A stretch of 64,000 nucleotides of DNA from Coleophoma eucalyptorum (lineage: Eukaryota; Ascomycota; Leotiomycetes; Helotiales; Dermateaceae). Below are positions 36,810-50,221 of the stretch, in pieces (position 1 is the stretch's first letter; each line of letters opens with the position of its first letter). The stretch spans positions 186,001-250,000 of the forward strand of contig JALRME010000041.1 in NCBI GenBank assembly GCA_026120035.1, in the 5' to 3' direction. The position numbers were made by a program, and so were the translations under genes. The notes under the pieces were generated by a model. That model saw only the letters and a list, made by a program, of their open reading frames with translations. It ran no database searches and was not told the origin of the DNA.

Positions 36810-39048
36810 TTAAGTGATGCAAAATTGCTCCGCGCTCAACCCAATTTTATTATTACTCAAGCCTTTATGTTCATCTCCAAGCACCTGAAAGGCCATAACC
36901 ATCCCACTTGCTTGGTGCCATAGGATATGACAGTGTAGTGTCCAGATGCCTTCATTATCTGCCAGAAATCTGATAACCACATACCCCCAGGGAGGTACAT
37001 AAACAGTGTCTTTACGTATCGGATTTTCAAGATTGAAAGGGCCGCCACGTGGGAGTCTTAGCGGGTTGAACGGATTGTAGTAATCCCAACCACCTTTTCC
37101 TTTATATGAGGCGATAACGTAAAAGTCAAAACCGTGCTATACAGATCTTATATATTAGCTCGTGATGCTTTGGTGATCTTTTTGCCTATCGAAGGAACTT
37201 ACAAGATGAAATGGATGGCCTGAACTATCAATATTATTAATAGTTAACTCGACCCACACAGGCTTAGAACCAGTCCAAGGGACAAGCTGATGACTATCCC
37301 AATCCTCACGACCTAGGGTAACCAGTGGTATATTTTGTGGTTCCCAAGTAGTATGGTTGATGAAACCCTTAGGGATGCTATTTAGATGGTTTAAAATCTC
37401 AATGTCTGTGTATATCATAAATGTCTTCTCTGCATCCGGCAGTGGGTTAGTAAGCAATGGGCCCTCTGCCTTTTGAAGATTAAATCGAACGATTTCTGGT
37501 TTGTTCTTTCTAGGATGCCGATTTGCAAGTTCTGCAGAGAGAAGGAAAGACTGAGCAGGTGTAAGAGCAAAGTTAGGGCGTAAGAAATATCTATCATAGT
37601 TAAAACTAAGCATAGGTATGATCTTTGTGGCAGAAGGAAAAGGAGCAATATTTGTACTTACTCCTTATCCAACTCAATTAGTATCTCAGTATCGGCATCT
37701 ACAACCGATTTGTCCCATGCTACAACAAGATCTACTCTCTCAGCAGGGTAGAGGACACCCACCGAATTTGCGCGATGAGAAATTACTGGCTGGCCTCCGT
37801 CTACTTGAATAACTTCCATTTCGGAATCAGGTATCGTGAATGAAATACCAGTCAGTGAACTAAAGAGTCATTATGTGTGTAACAAGCATGTAGTTACGGT
37901 AGATAACGTACCCGACGTTTACAAGCCGGACTCTGTAGCGAAACTGCTTATCTAATGAGAGCCATGGCTTTTCTATCTCGCTGCAGTTTACTGGAGCACC
38001 ATGAGTGGCCATAGAACACTCAAAATAACCAAGGCCGTTGATGAGGAGGGAATCAGGACACGGCTGGCTAGGTCAGCTTCTTATTTCTCGTGAAACTGCG
38101 AAGGAACAAACCTCTAATCCAATGCTTGTACGGCTCATAAAAGTTGCCAGAACTTTCGCAGACGGCCAATGATACCAATCGCCCACTAAGAACAACAACT
38201 CACTGTCGTACTGATAGGAAATATTTTCTGCGGTTACAGGGTTGTGGACTACCAGGCCCCCGAATAGCCCATCGCCACGTTGAGCTTCTGAATGAGCGTG
38301 ATACCTGTAACTGGTTAAAAACATTTATAAATTGTGGTCACTGTGCTTTACCAGAACGTTCCCGCTTGTTCACTGATTGGGACTTGGTATATAAACCTTC
38401 CTCCCCTCTTGATAGGGCACTGAGTAATGCCTACCGGTCCATCCATATGATTTGCTCCTATTTAATATTGGTTAACTCGACATTTATTTGTCATGAAATG
38501 ATAAGATGAATACCCCTCATATGTAAACCATGCCAGTGGAGGGACACAGCTTCTTCAGCAAAGTTAAAGACCTCGATCTCAAGGGTATCTCCAGATCGGG
38601 CTTCAATCGTGGGGCCTGGAAACTCATCTTGCCTCTGTCAGAATTCTCCCAAACTGTAGGTTAAGGTTTTGTTCACCGTACTGTTTATGAGAAATACATC
38701 CTTTTGAACACCGTTTGGGGCTACTTTTGCCTTGGTGATATTCCACGAGAAGTACCTAATGCCAGGATCGCGCGACACATGGTCTTCTGGATGGAGTACG
38801 AACTTCAGATCTCTCTTGGGTCCTGTCGCAATAACCGGATCAGGATTCTTTGTTATTTTTAACCCCGTAGCCTCGAAAATAGAATGCCATTGTAAGAACA
38901 AGATGAAAAATGTTGTCAGTGATATCAATAAGAGAGTTATTAAGGCTTGGGCGCAGATCCGCGCTTTATTTTTGTGGCTGACTTGCTTCCAGCACTGGGT
39001 TGCTTGTTCGTTATCGTGACCGAGTAACGATTTATCTATCGCAGACAT
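36810..39048 (-). CDS. Membrane-anchored multicopper oxidase (622 aa)
   Basis: Blue copper oxidase that couples one-electron oxidation of a substrate (phenolics, metal ions or pigment precursors) to reduction of O2 to water. Eight exons: 39048-38677, 38634-38514, 38454-38352, 38304-38112, 38063-37912, 37859-37662, 37605-37203 and 37136-36810, totalling 1869 nt. Three cupredoxin domains are supported by HWHG at 157-160, WYHAH at 199-203, HPFHLHG across the exon 7/8 junction (510-516), and HCHILWHQASGM at 582-593, with type-1 Cys583 and axial Met593. Instead of a cleaved signal peptide there is a membrane helix at residues about 34-54 after a charged N-terminus. This makes it a type II membrane protein with the oxidase outside. 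The 42-nt first intron (38676-38635), which removes an in-frame TGA, is the least certain junction. Ferroxidase versus laccase activity cannot be decided. Confidence 0.9.
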
Positions 39049-40417
39049 CGCAAGTTGTGCGAAAGTCGTAAGCTCTAGGTCACAAGGAAATGATAGATAA
39101 AGACAAAAAATCAGAACCCGAACTCCTTTGATAGACGAGTTAGAGGTGTTGGAAGATTAGCACAAGACCAACTTCTATCCCGGACACTTTGCAATTGTAG
39201 AATTCCATGCGGAGTACCCTTTTGAAATCATATATCGTGCTTTTAAGACCCATGGTCCCTTTCAAGGTACTTTATAGGCTCTGTAAATCCAAATTCTCGA
39301 GTGTGTGTTTTGCGGTGATTCGGATATCGCTTGTGATCACTTATTTTTGCCCCGCTAGAAAAACTTGACATAACTTCTATGAGAGAATCTGTACGGAACC
39401 TGGAAGAAAAGCAATTTAATTTAGTCTTGCATCTTCCCATGGTAGAATGTTCACCATACTCATCACACGTGTACCATTTACTGGTCACCGAAAGTGGGAT
39501 GTATTAAGAGGGGTTAATCAATAATTGATATGCAGGCAACAGGTTTAATCCTGAAGCTTACGGCACAGCAAGCTAATGCCCCTCCACCTTTCCTATAATG
39601 GCAGCTAAATGATCTTAATATGGTCGCAATTGAAGCCTGTAATGAGTAGTTTCATTTCGACGAGTCCAAAGGCTATTGTTATCTTATCAACAGCTATAGA
39701 AACGACAGGTTCGTGAGTTGGAATTCTAGTACTATTGTAAGAAACATTATAAGTCCGTGCGGATTGAAAATGTATTTTATATTGATGTCAAATTGCTAGA
39801 AAAGATAAAGATAGACCCTAGAAGCGACGATATTTGAAGTGGGCGTAATTGCTTAAACAATCCTTAGTATAATCGCAACGACCCAGAAGATAAGGAACTG
39901 AGTGCTTACTAGGATATAAAAGGCTGCGCATACACTTCTGTACCTTTATATAATATTTTAATTGTCTCCGATACATGCTATGCTTGTAGGGTTCACTAGT
40001 AGTCAGCACGTTCATACTCCTCGCATCTCATTGGCTTTTTGACAATCACATCATAAGTTTGTTCAGTTCACTAGTTACTACCATTATATACTATAAGCCT
40101 TGCTTGCAGTGATATCCATGTCTACCTATCTTCAAGACTAACTAAAATGAGTTTAATAACGGCACGTGGTCCTTATTCAATTGCAATATGGAACGGAGGT
40201 ATCTGCCGACTGCTGTCCGTTAGACTTAGAATCCAGACTACATGGAAAATGTAGAACTCGTTACGACATGCACTCCGTGGAACAAGCTTCCATCAAGCTT
40301 CTGTGCCTCTTCTTCATGATATAAATAAATAGATACTCCTTCATTTACGAAGGCTTACACTGTCATAACGCGCTTATCATTCGTCTCTGGGCGCTCCTCA
40401 TCAGGTTCATCAGTGCA
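39049..40417. other. Divergent intergenic region
   Basis: About 1.4 kb between the start codons of the multicopper oxidase (minus) and the phospholipase C gene (plus), so it should contain both promoters. AT-rich; no gene or strong repeat recognised. Confidence 0.45.
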
Positions 40418-42912
40418 ATGAACAAGTACGTCGCATTGCTGGCGCTTACTAGCCTTGCCAGCCTTTCCAATGCTGTCTCTCTTAAGGATGTTAAGCATGT
40501 AGTCATGCTCATGCAGGAAAACCGTTCCTTCCAGCACGTGAGTGTTCATGCCCCTTCGATCTATACGGTCACGCCAATCTAGGGCCATATTCTGATCTTT
40601 TCAGTATTTTGGTACCATGGCTGGAGTTCGTGGCTTTGCCGATCCTAATGTTCAAATTAATCCCGACGGCCGCTCTGTCTGGTACCAGTAAGTTTGGCTT
40701 GCATCTCATGGCTTTTGTGGGTTTTACCTTGTTGTACATCTCTGACAAGAGGTCTAGAAACGTCACTGGCCTTACTAACCAAACAGACTGGTTGCTCCCC
40801 TACTGGCTTAACTACCTTGGTGGGGAGGAAAATTACAACAAGAGCCAGTGTCTCTGTGCTGGTGCCAATAATTGGATTCCAACCCAGCAGGTTTTGGAGG
40901 GAGGTCTAATGAACATGTGGGCGCAGATCGATGACCCCCAGTCCTGGGGTTATTTCAAGCGCCAAGATATTCCGTATCACTTCGCTCTAGCCGATGCCTA
41001 CACAGTTGGAGATGCATATCACGTATGCTATTTATCGTCTTATGTACTTCCACGAGACTAACAGCTTGCTTAGGCTAGCATTACTTCGAACACAGATCCA
41101 AATAGGTGGTATTGGCAGGTTAGTGCTTTCTTATTGCCAATCACATTTGCAAATATACTCAGTGAAATCCCCTTCTATAATTTTAATTCGACATGATGCA
41201 ATAACAAGATGCACCGTGGTATTCATGCTTATCTTTATATGCAGTCTGGCACAATTAACGTGCCTGGAGGATTCCAAGAGCTTGGTGCCGGTGGTATTAT
41301 TCTCGATGACCAGCAATCGAACGGTAAGTCGTCGATTCCGACCGTTCAGCCATCAATGATGGCTAAATTATGCAGGATGCACGGCTACGAATTTAGACTG
41401 CCTTCCGCTATACTGGCCTGCGTTCGCCCAGTATCTTGATGAAGCTGGCGTTGATTGGCGGTCATACCAGGAGTCCTACGATTGGGCTACCAACAGCGGC
41501 CTTTTCTATTTTGCGGCGTTCCAAGAGGCAGCCGTAAATTCAAGCTTGTATCAGCGAGGTCTCGCTTTTGATGGTGCCAACAGTCTAGATTCTTTCAAGG
41601 CTGCTGCTGCCAACGGAACCCTTCCAGAAGTTAGTTGGGTCTTCCCCCCAGGCGCCTTGCAAGAACATTCGCCAAATGCACCAAATGACGGTGCTTGGTT
41701 TATCAACGAAGTTGTCAGTGCTGCTATTCACGGCAAGAACTACAATGAGACTATCGTTATGGTTAATTACGATGGTAAGTAGGACTAGCCTCATAACCGT
41801 GGAAATCTTAAATCTAATAATTAAATGGGTAGAGGCTGGTGGTTGGGGTGATGCCGTCTATCCCCTAATCTCTCCAGAAGGGACCGCTGGTGAATGGTTC
41901 GAAGACCCATATGGAGAGCTAGGTTACACCTTTTCTGGTCCTGGTAAGTCTCCAGGTCTATCGCGACTGGTATTAACAATGGATACTTACACATTAGCTA
42001 GGTATTCGTATCCCTCTGATGATCATCTCCCCATTTACCCGTGGTGGAAAAGTCTTCACAGAGCGCGCCGATCACTCCTCCATGATTATGTTCGTCGGTA
42101 GGTAATCTGCTCTGTAGTTCAATTATCCAGTAATTAACTCAGAACCCACAGAGGAATTTCTTACTGCTAAGGGGTATGAGAATGTTACTACTGGGCAGCT
42201 GTCTGACTGGCGACGAGAGCATATGTCTAACCTTCTCAATGCTTTTGACTTCGATAATGTAAGTTATCATATACCAGAATACAATTGAATCGCCGCCTGA
42301 CTGGATATTGAAAAACAGCCCGATTATAGCATCCCGGATCTTCCAGTACCTGAAATTCCTATACAAGATGCTGATGGCAACATCATTGGCATGTACTCTG
42401 GCTTTTGTTCCGTGGAGTGGACTGGTAGCTGTTCCGGTAGCGAATATGTTGCCGGCATTCCCTACGGTAACCAAACCGAGGAGGATTCACTCGTCTACGA
42501 AGACGGTTACAAGGGTGTGCGAGGTTATCTGACTGAGGGCCGCTACCTCGTATTCGAGTCAAACGGTTACGCTCTCTCCAATCCTTCCAACAGCAGCAAT
42601 CAGTTTAGCACCACCCCGGCCACTTCTACCCACGAGGCTATCGCTCAGCGCTGGGTCCTCCACGCCCTGGCTGAAGAGGGTACCAACTTCTATATCAGTA
42701 GCGCTGTCAATAGCAAGTACATCTCGCAGCAATCCAACCTGTCTATCTCGGTGAGCGGCGCTGAGATTTATAACGTCACCTACATCGGCAGTAGCCAGTA
42801 TATCATGCAGGGAGAGAACGGTGATTATCTTAATATCGAGCAAAGCGGTGAACTGTCTTTCAGTTCCTCGCCGGTTCCCTATAACATTTACAGTGTTACC
42901 TATAACAGCTGA
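40418..42912 (+). CDS. Secreted phospholipase C / acid phosphatase-type phosphoesterase (634 aa)
   Basis: Member of the phosphoesterase family (Pfam PF04185) that includes non-haemolytic phosphatidylcholine-hydrolysing phospholipase C and fungal acid phosphatases. Ten exons: 40418-40537, 40605-40687, 40752-41022, 41074-41118, 41245-41323, 41376-41774, 41833-41943, 42002-42097, 42152-42258 and 42319-42912, summing to 1905 nt. A signal peptide covers residues 1 to about 20. The active-site block MLMQENRSFQHYFGTMAGVR follows at once (Glu34-Asn35 of the metal site). Conserved later blocks are DAYTVGDAYHASITSNTDPN, VNYDEAGGWGDAV (metal-binding Asp-Glu) and FTERADHSSMIMF. The last exon adds a beta-rich C-terminal region. 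Several NxS/T sequons fit secretion. Likely released to take phosphate or head groups from lipids. Confidence 0.93.
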
Positions 42913-43819
42913 AGTATGTAGTTAGGGTGGGAGGATGTCAAAGGAGTACTCCTGTAACGAAAGAAATTTAAAATACGGGCTAATTACGAGCAGAGATGTA
43001 GATCTGCAAAATCACTTCTTAAATCCTTCACACCCGTTGTTCTAGAGTTGCTTCTCGATTAGCTACTTAATATACTCTTCTTACGTGCCATAAACCGTTT
43101 AGAAGTGAACTGGAGCAATCTCATTAAACTATTATAATATGAGAGTGCTCTATTCTGAAAATATTATCGCCGTTAATAGAATCAAATCGTATTGTGGAAA
43201 TATAGTTGTCCAGGTTCAATCAGTGCTTAAAATTTTGGTAACATTATAACATAGAATTAATCATCCAAGTTGTTTTCTCAGTCTGGCTTCCAATATATAC
43301 TGTTAAGTTTATTTATATTATTAGGTAAGAATCTCTCATGCGAGTAAGATCCCTCTTTCAGCTCATAGAGACATGGCATTACTGTCTGCTCTCATGATCG
43401 CGTTTCAACGAGTCAATTGTAACCTGAGAATTATTGGTTTCGTTTCGAGACATGATCCACATCAAAGCATATAATAACCAAGACAAAACCCATATAAAGC
43501 AAAATCCCTGTACTCTATCTGACGTCATAATACGAGATGATGTATTTGCAGCGCGCTTTGGATTTTTAAAGTCACATTGAAGTCATTGACATACTCATTC
43601 TTACTGGGCTTTCCAAGAACTAGAAGAATCGCTATGATTGAAGCATGTCCTGTGGCCAGCGTATGAAATTGGCGGGATAGCAAGTGTCAGCAGTAATCGG
43701 GGAGCCGCAATCAAACCATGCCAAACAGTTGGAGTTGGCACGCTACAAGCCATAAAATTATTATTGGTCTTTGTAAGTTAATTTATTCTTAATTATAAAG
43801 CGTAATAGGTGTTTAACAT
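42913..43819. other. Convergent intergenic spacer
   Basis: About 900 bp, AT-rich, between the stop codons of the phospholipase C gene and the DUF3405 gene. No gene is supported. Confidence 0.45.
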
Positions 43820-46064
43820 CTAATAAGGTAATGGTGATGTTGAAACAAAATTTGGAGGTGGTTTTTCCACATCTTTGATGGGATGAAGAAGCATCGGAGG
43901 TAGGCAGGTTCGACCGTGCGTTTTCTCCCACTAAATTCAATGAATGTTAGTAGAAGTAATGATACCAGTAAATAGAGCAGCAGGGCAATTGAATTGTGAA
44001 AAAAAGTAGAGAAACTGACCTCCGATCCACCAACAGCCGTATCTTCCCAACCTAAGAAGTTATTCCATAACCTCATTGGTGGTATGGCTCTATAATACCA
44101 CGTACTCCCGGAAAACTTGCCCTCGCCGCCCCAGCTGAACGGACTGGCATTTCCTCCACCACCACTATCTCCGTCCTTGCCTGGATTGAACCATTTATTA
44201 AGACTCCTTGGGTCCCATTCAGCATCGAACCACATTGGTATAGGTGCATACACGGCCTTTAGCCCATGATGCAGCGCGACAGTTTGTGGTGTCATCTCGC
44301 TACTGACATGATTCCCTCTCTGGTTTTCCTCGTGCATAATTTGAAGTAGCTCTCTGCTACACCGCGACTGTGTACCAATTGTTGCTCGTCGTGGTGTCTT
44401 TTCCGCACCTAGATACCCAGTCATTGCGTCCCGATCAATCCAGCCTGAAGTTTGTGGGTTGTAGAGCGGCGCGACCGTTATATAGTCAGCGTCTTGCCCA
44501 ACCCCCCATTTGTAGTCATCACTTCCTTGATACCATGTGGGAGGTGAAGGCCCTTTTGGAATGATTTTGCTGACAGCCACAGCGCCCCAGACGGCAAATC
44601 GACCATATATCTTTTGGACCTGCTTGCGGAATTGGGTATCGTAGTCTCCATGAACCTTGGGGATGTAATAGCGGTTACTCCGTTCCCAGAGACCCCTTCG
44701 CGGCTGCTTGGCACCAAATCGTGCAAGTTTTTCTAAGAAGTCGTAATGGTGACCCGTATAGCGGGAGTCCAGCTCCCAATTCCAGTAGAAGTCAAAATGG
44801 GGATAATCCTGAGCAAATTTTTGGACAGAGAACCACTGCGATCTGTGTACATTTTGAAATTCACCGGGGATCTTGGGGTACAAATTCTGCATTTCAGAAT
44901 CAGTCCAGAGGACAGACATACCCCAAAACTCTTTAGGGATATGTTTTTGGAGAGCTTCCTGGTATGCGGTTTTGTTGTTTTCGATCTTGAAACTATCGTC
45001 CTTTTGTTGTACAAGGAGGAATACTTCATATTCCCCTCCACTTTTCAAGGACAGTTCTGTCACCAAGGATCGAATGGTCTGCTTTTCGTCATCGGTGATG
45101 ACCATGCCTGTGTAACCACGCAGAAGTAATGCCGTCCGAGTGCCACGTTTTGGCTTCTTTTGTTGCTCACGACCTTCGCCCTTGGTCTTGCTTGCCCCTA
45201 GAGGTCTAGTTTTAGCTTTCTGTCTTTGGGTGAGTGGGGGGACTAGGTAGAGAATCTTGTGCCCGACCCCGTATTTTGCATCTTACCATCATCACTGAAA
45301 CGGCCAGCATTCTTATCGATGCATTGCTTTTGTAACTTGCCCCAGTTGACATTCTCCCAATTTATCTTTGTCGAGATGCCCTTTACATCTGGCATGAAGT
45401 TATCTCCATCCTCGCCCACGTAGCCGTATGGACCAAGTCGTGTTCTCCTCTCAAAGCACAAGTTGCCGTTAATATCCAAATCTTTGTTAGACCCCATTGG
45501 CGGATCTATCAGAGCTTTGGAGTGACCTGAAAATACAAGCATATCGGGGATGCGTCCGATGGGTCCTTCGCACTCCACATATTTGCCTTGGTTCTGTGCC
45601 TTCCATGTTTCGCTGTTGTATTCTGGGTAAGGGTTAAATTCGTAAAGCGTCGTGTTTGCAAAAGTAAATCCGGTCGAACGAAGTGTATCTGGTGAGACTG
45701 TCTGCTCGTCCGTGCCAACCAGGTCATTCAAGGTTGTCCCAAATATTGAGCCTGCGCTGGTTTTCCTAGGTCTTATTAATATTGTCTCCCTTTACACAAG
45801 CCAAGACCATACTCACGATTTCAAAACTTCATACTCTTCCTCATATGTCTTGTACTGCTTCAGTGGCTGCTGGTCCTCAATCGGACGTTGCTCTTGTAGA
45901 CCAGAGCTCTTCCGGTGGCCTAAATCCAAAGCCCAATCAAGATTCGAAGATCCGGAAGTGCCCTGGAATATCTGAACATTCGAACGAATTGAACTCCTTG
46001 AAAAGGTAATATAGGTTGCGATCAGGAGGGTGGCTAGCACGACACTCGTTCGCAATCGAAGCAT
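43820..46064 (-). CDS. DUF3405 family protein, type II membrane protein (686 aa)
   Basis: Fungal-specific DUF3405 protein of unknown activity, with a layout like Golgi glycosyltransferases. Four exons: 46064-45817, 45765-45287, 45242-44020 and 43930-43820, totalling 2061 nt. The N-terminus has a short cytosolic end and one membrane anchor (SVVLATLLIATYITF). It continues with a low-complexity stem and the catalytic-looking domain from RTALLLRGYTG onward. Family blocks visible are VTELSLKSGGEYEVFLLVQQ, DFYWNWELDSRYTGHHYDFL, YKWGVGQDADYI (DxD-like acidic motif) and the C-terminal THGRTCLPPMLLHPIKD. The 44-nt intron 45286-45243 removes an in-frame TAG, so the gene is intact rather than interrupted. 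A role in secretory-pathway glycosylation is plausible but unproven. Confidence 0.9.
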
Positions 46065-48672
46065 GATTGAGGAGTAAAGACTGTGTGCGGTTTTTTATGT
46101 TCAGGCGCCAGAGAGTTTGAGAAGGGCGCCCGATCAGATTCGAATTCCAGGAGGGGAACAAGAAGATGGGAAGTGGGTGTGTTATAAAGAAGGGCGCTGG
46201 GATTCTACGTTGCACATCATGTTCCTGGGATGCGCAAACACGGATGATAATAGAACAGGTGAAGAGGAATTTGTTTCGACAATGTTTGTGGCCAGCCGAT
46301 CCTCAGGGGTTTTATTATATGATCCATTAAACCCCAAGAGTGTATAATAAGCCGATCTACTGGCAGCCTCATCTAATAATTGATCGGCGTTGTTACTTAA
46401 CATAGCGATAACGCAGTGCGACGGCAACTGTTGCAGACAGCTCAACACCCGCCGATTTAAAGTTTTAAGTTCAGGCGGAACCTCCGCCGCAGACTCATGC
46501 GCCTAAAATTTGGTTGAAAATAGTGGGTTTCGTGAAGATCGAACGAAAAAACAGGCAATACCCAAGCAGCAAAAGCGCTTGAAACCGTTGCCATCCTCGT
46601 CCAGAAAGATGGGAAGAAGCAAGTAGATGATTGTCTGGGTTACCGATCCTGGCATTGCTCGCCTTCCTTGTTTTTGCTGCTACAAAATCTTCTCGATATA
46701 TCCTTGTCCTGGACTTGGCGGGCCGGTGGCAACAAAGAGGTTGTCATTTGGGGATGGAGTCGACGGACACGAGAGCTGGAACCCAAAGGCGACCTGAGAT
46801 CTCGACTCGACGGGCTTATCTCTCCAGACCAAGCGGTTATAATCAAGACGTGCTTGAACAAGACAATGAGGATAAATCAACCCTTGCTCGCTTGGGCCAA
46901 TAATCGGCGAAAATACGGCGTTAGCGAGGCGACAGGGGACCTGGGAGACATGGGCGAATTGATCCCAGCTGGACTGACGACAGCAATTGGCTCAACCCCA
47001 GGTAGGGCTTTCAATGCCCTTGAAGGGCTGCACTGTACATGATGTACTTCGGACTGGATGTGGTGATGGCAAAGCGATAGCACCGGATTGCCCGTGATGG
47101 CCGAAATTGCATCTCGCTTGTTCTTAGAGTTATTAACTTTACTGTACTTTACTTTAGATAAGGAAAAAGAAGACTTTCAACGAAATGAGAACGTGAGAAC
47201 CTAATTTTTATGCACCGCCAGGCTCGCTTATGCTGTAGCTGTGTAGCTGCCGTCCGGTCTTGTGCAGATGCAGGTGCTGGCGCAGGTCGTGGAGGTCGTG
47301 CAGGTCGTCCACCCGTCTCTCAATCCACTTTTCTTGTGCATAAGGTTCGTCGTGCTTGCAACACCTCGTCACTCACAACTCCATGTTTTATTATGCATCT
47401 CATAAACCGTAGTTCGTTGCATTATAGCCCCTTAATTTAGAACCCTCACGCACCATATTTCCTGTCTGGATCCCGGCCTTCTCTGCGCTCTCTTCGGCGT
47501 TGATAGGTACTGGACGAACTTTGCTACCGTGACTGTGTAGATGCATATATGTCTGGTTGATTTCCCACCGTACAGAAAAACTCAAGGTCACAAATAAGTG
47601 CCACTGCATCCTTCTAATAACATTGTCCTGTAATTTGACTAGTTAATCGCCTTTGTCAAATGATAGTCCCGCACGATGGAAGATGGTGCCTCTCTACCTA
47701 GTAAATCCAATTTCACTGTTATTTGCATGGAGAATAAGTGGTTCTTCGGGATTTTGCAAGGAGCGGCCAATAACCGTTCGTATCAACTAGTAAGCATGTT
47801 GCGCTTTCTCGTTTCTCGAGGGCTCTTGATTGCTGACTCAGTCCACGCGCTCCTGAGCAGTCCAAGCACCCGAGTCAGGCCAAGCGGGATTTATCACATT
47901 GTCTCCAGTTTTGATTTCTTGCCTCGCCGCTAATCAATCGTGATATAACCCTGCTAGAATTGTTTTATGTTCTGTTGGTCACTTTTTAATAGTACAAAAC
48001 TCTGAGAGCGTAGACAAGTTCCCAACGATCCCCAAACGTGTAGTTTACGAATTTATCTCTCGCTTTACGATATGAGCAGAGTTATTTTCAGAGCGCCATT
48101 TTTTTAATATGATTCTACGATTCCCACGACAACATAGACTCTTTGAACCTTTGATCACGACAAAATGGCGTACCACGACCAGCGACTGATAGTTTTACCA
48201 AACAGGATAGGCTCGGGAGTCCCTGTCCTAATCAACCTCAATTTTGTTAAGCATCTCCCAGTCAAACTTTTGACATAGCTTGGCCTGCAGCCCCACATAG
48301 CCCATGCTTTGACCAATTCAGTTGCGACAGCCGATTCTACACAGTTTAAAAGCGCTTCTTTCATCATTCTCGGGGATTTTATTATAGTCTTGGTGTGTTG
48401 CTGGTAGCCAGCGTTCAGGCCTGAATTCGAGGGATCTTGTGAAGGTAGCGTGGCGAATGTCTTGTTGCAAACGCTGCCGTTGAAACAATAAACTGTAGCA
48501 CCATTAGAATATCCCGTCGAAAGGAAAAAACATTACCAATAATTGATACATTTCGTACTGACTATTTTAACTGTATAGTACCCATCCACTGTAGCCCCAG
48601 GGCTGATCCTTTGCAAGCTATATAAATACATTCGTATAGAGGCGCGCAGGCCTCCTCAATAATCACAGGCAG
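46065..48672. other. Gene-poor region
   Basis: About 2.6 kb following the DUF3405 start codon on the window's plus side. The first few hundred bases are presumably its promoter. Overlapping short frames at 46600-47050 on both strands show no family motif. A short Gly/Ala/Arg-coding repeat-like run (CAGGTCGTGGAGGTCGTGCA) lies near 47283. No gene is supported. Confidence 0.4.
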
Positions 48673-48875
48673 TCATGCCAGACTCTGGAGTGCATCGTCG
48701 TTGATATCGTCTAGGGGCCAAAAGGTTTCGCGAACTTCCCGCTGGGGTTTACTCAGAATATCTGGGTTCAGCAGAAGCCAGCGGTAACAACGCCAGAGCC
48801 TTCAATATAATCGAACACTAGATGGGAGCTTGAGACCAGAGATTTATCGGACGGGATGGGACTACCGTCGTGGAC
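48673..48875 (-). pseudogene. Possible eroded gene 3' end (phosphotransferase-like?)
   Basis: In the frame ending with TGA at 48675-48673, about 38 codons read as good protein (CYRWLLLNPDILSKPQREVR, continuing ETFWPLDDINDDALQSLA). Just upstream another frame reads DKSLVSSSHLVFDYIEG. The two frames are offset and the joined frame contains stops, so a frameshift or deletion is implied. The pieces remind me of uncharacterised fungal phosphotransferase (APH-like) proteins, but the identity is weak. Present only as a relic, if real. Confidence 0.35.
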
Positions 48876-50046
48876 CAGTGCTTATAAGTAGACTATCTGC
48901 TTGACTTCAGGTTGATTTTCGATCCGATTCCGAACTACTTTTCTGTTTGGTTTGTAAACCAAATCAAAGTTGAGAGCAAATTTTGGTAGCAGAAGGAAAA
49001 CCAATATATAAAGTGAAGGAAATCAATGCATTATATGCTTCATAGTCAGCCACCTACCAATACCTAGAATTGATTCCAGTAATGGTTAACTGTGGCCAAA
49101 ACTCTCCCTTCCGGTCAGACATCCTTTCCTTAGTTGGTTCAATAGCGACCAAGAACTCACAATGAAGTATATTGTTATAGTCATGACCGAAGGTAACTCC
49201 TTCACTAGTGCCAGCGGTTATGAACTCAAACCACTAAAGCATATTATTTGAGAATTTTCTGACTGAAAGAATTGAACACCTGTACCCCTATAATACCCAC
49301 ATACTCGCCAACTCTGCTAAACTGCTCTAGGCTTTTTTAATGAAATGAGATGAATGTTTGCGGATAATTGACTTGTGTTTTTACTAAGAGCTCGCGGGCT
49401 AAATTCCGACTGGTTTTAGCGGTACCGGTGTAGATATCTATTCTCAAATGCTAGATTATTAATATAAGTTAGGAGCTTAACCAGTTTTATGTATTATACA
49501 CAAATAAGACATATTGTAGGATTTGGCGCGAAGTAAGCTAATGAGGTAGAAGATGTTATAGAGAGCCCTAACTTACTTACGGCTTTTGATTACTGTAGAA
49601 ATAGAAGTTTTTTCTATTTGCTTCGTAGATAATCGATACGATTAATTATTTTCAGCAGTTTCTTGAACAAATCAATAGAAATACCTACCTACATCTAGCC
49701 TATTTAATGCATAAGTAAATATTATGTTGTATCACGGCTAACTCAGGGTCCCCTCGGGAGTTTGACAGGGTAAAAGAAGATGAGTCTGCTAAGTACTCCT
49801 CAACCTTACATAATCTCAAGTCTGGACGGAATCCCTGGTGAATAGCCTTATGACTACAGTACCTTGCTGAAATTCTACTTGGTACGTAGTTTCTGCCTGA
49901 AGTCTTCTTCTACTCTTCCAGGATCCTTCCTAATACTTTGAAGTTAGTGAATATTTGACATTTTATAATATTCCTAAGATTAATATTGGAATTTCGTTAT
50001 TAAGTCTCGTTTGTATACCTGTTTATATCTTGCTTTAAATACCACT
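48876..50046. other. AT-rich region inside a possible decayed retroelement
   Basis: Directly left of the second LTR relic, where the internal part of a minus-strand Copia-type element would lie. On the minus strand after the presumed primer-binding site an ATG-led frame (about 49968 leftward) reads MSNIH, stop, LQSIRKDPGRVEEDFRQKLR. Its stops are of the CAA-to-TAA type, but no Gag or Pol motif is certain. Confidence 0.3.
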
Positions 50047-50221
50047 TGTTTGTAATTACGTATTACTACGGAGGTCGAATGGGTACCTATTCTGTTTGTA
50101 CTACAAACAGAATGGGTGTATTCATAAGACCTCCATCACACTCAATTAGAAGAATCATCTACATTTTTGCCTCACATCTTGACCTGTCATCTATACAGTT
50201 GAAATAAGAGGTATACCAACA
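50047..50221 (-). mobile_element. Copia-type LTR relic, copy 2 (opposite orientation)
   Basis: On the minus strand it begins at 50221 with TGTTGGTATACCTC and ends near 50047 with ACAAACA. It matches copy 1 (34690-34915) along most of its length but lacks that copy's 41-bp internal duplication. It is followed on the minus strand by AGTGGTATTT (50046-50037), which looks like a primer-binding site (TGGTA...). No second LTR or polyprotein is visible, so this is a fragment. Many differences from copy 1 are transitions, as expected from repeat-induced point mutation or age. Confidence 0.7.

Noticed and set aside
38635..38676. In-frame TGA disabling the multicopper oxidase
   Set aside because: A short GT-AG intron with a TTAAC branch-like site removes it and joins the family-typical FPGPTIEA block in frame.
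45243..45300. Premature TAG making the DUF3405 gene a pseudogene
   Set aside because: A 44-nt GT-AG intron (45286-45243) removes it and restores the frame to a multiple of three.
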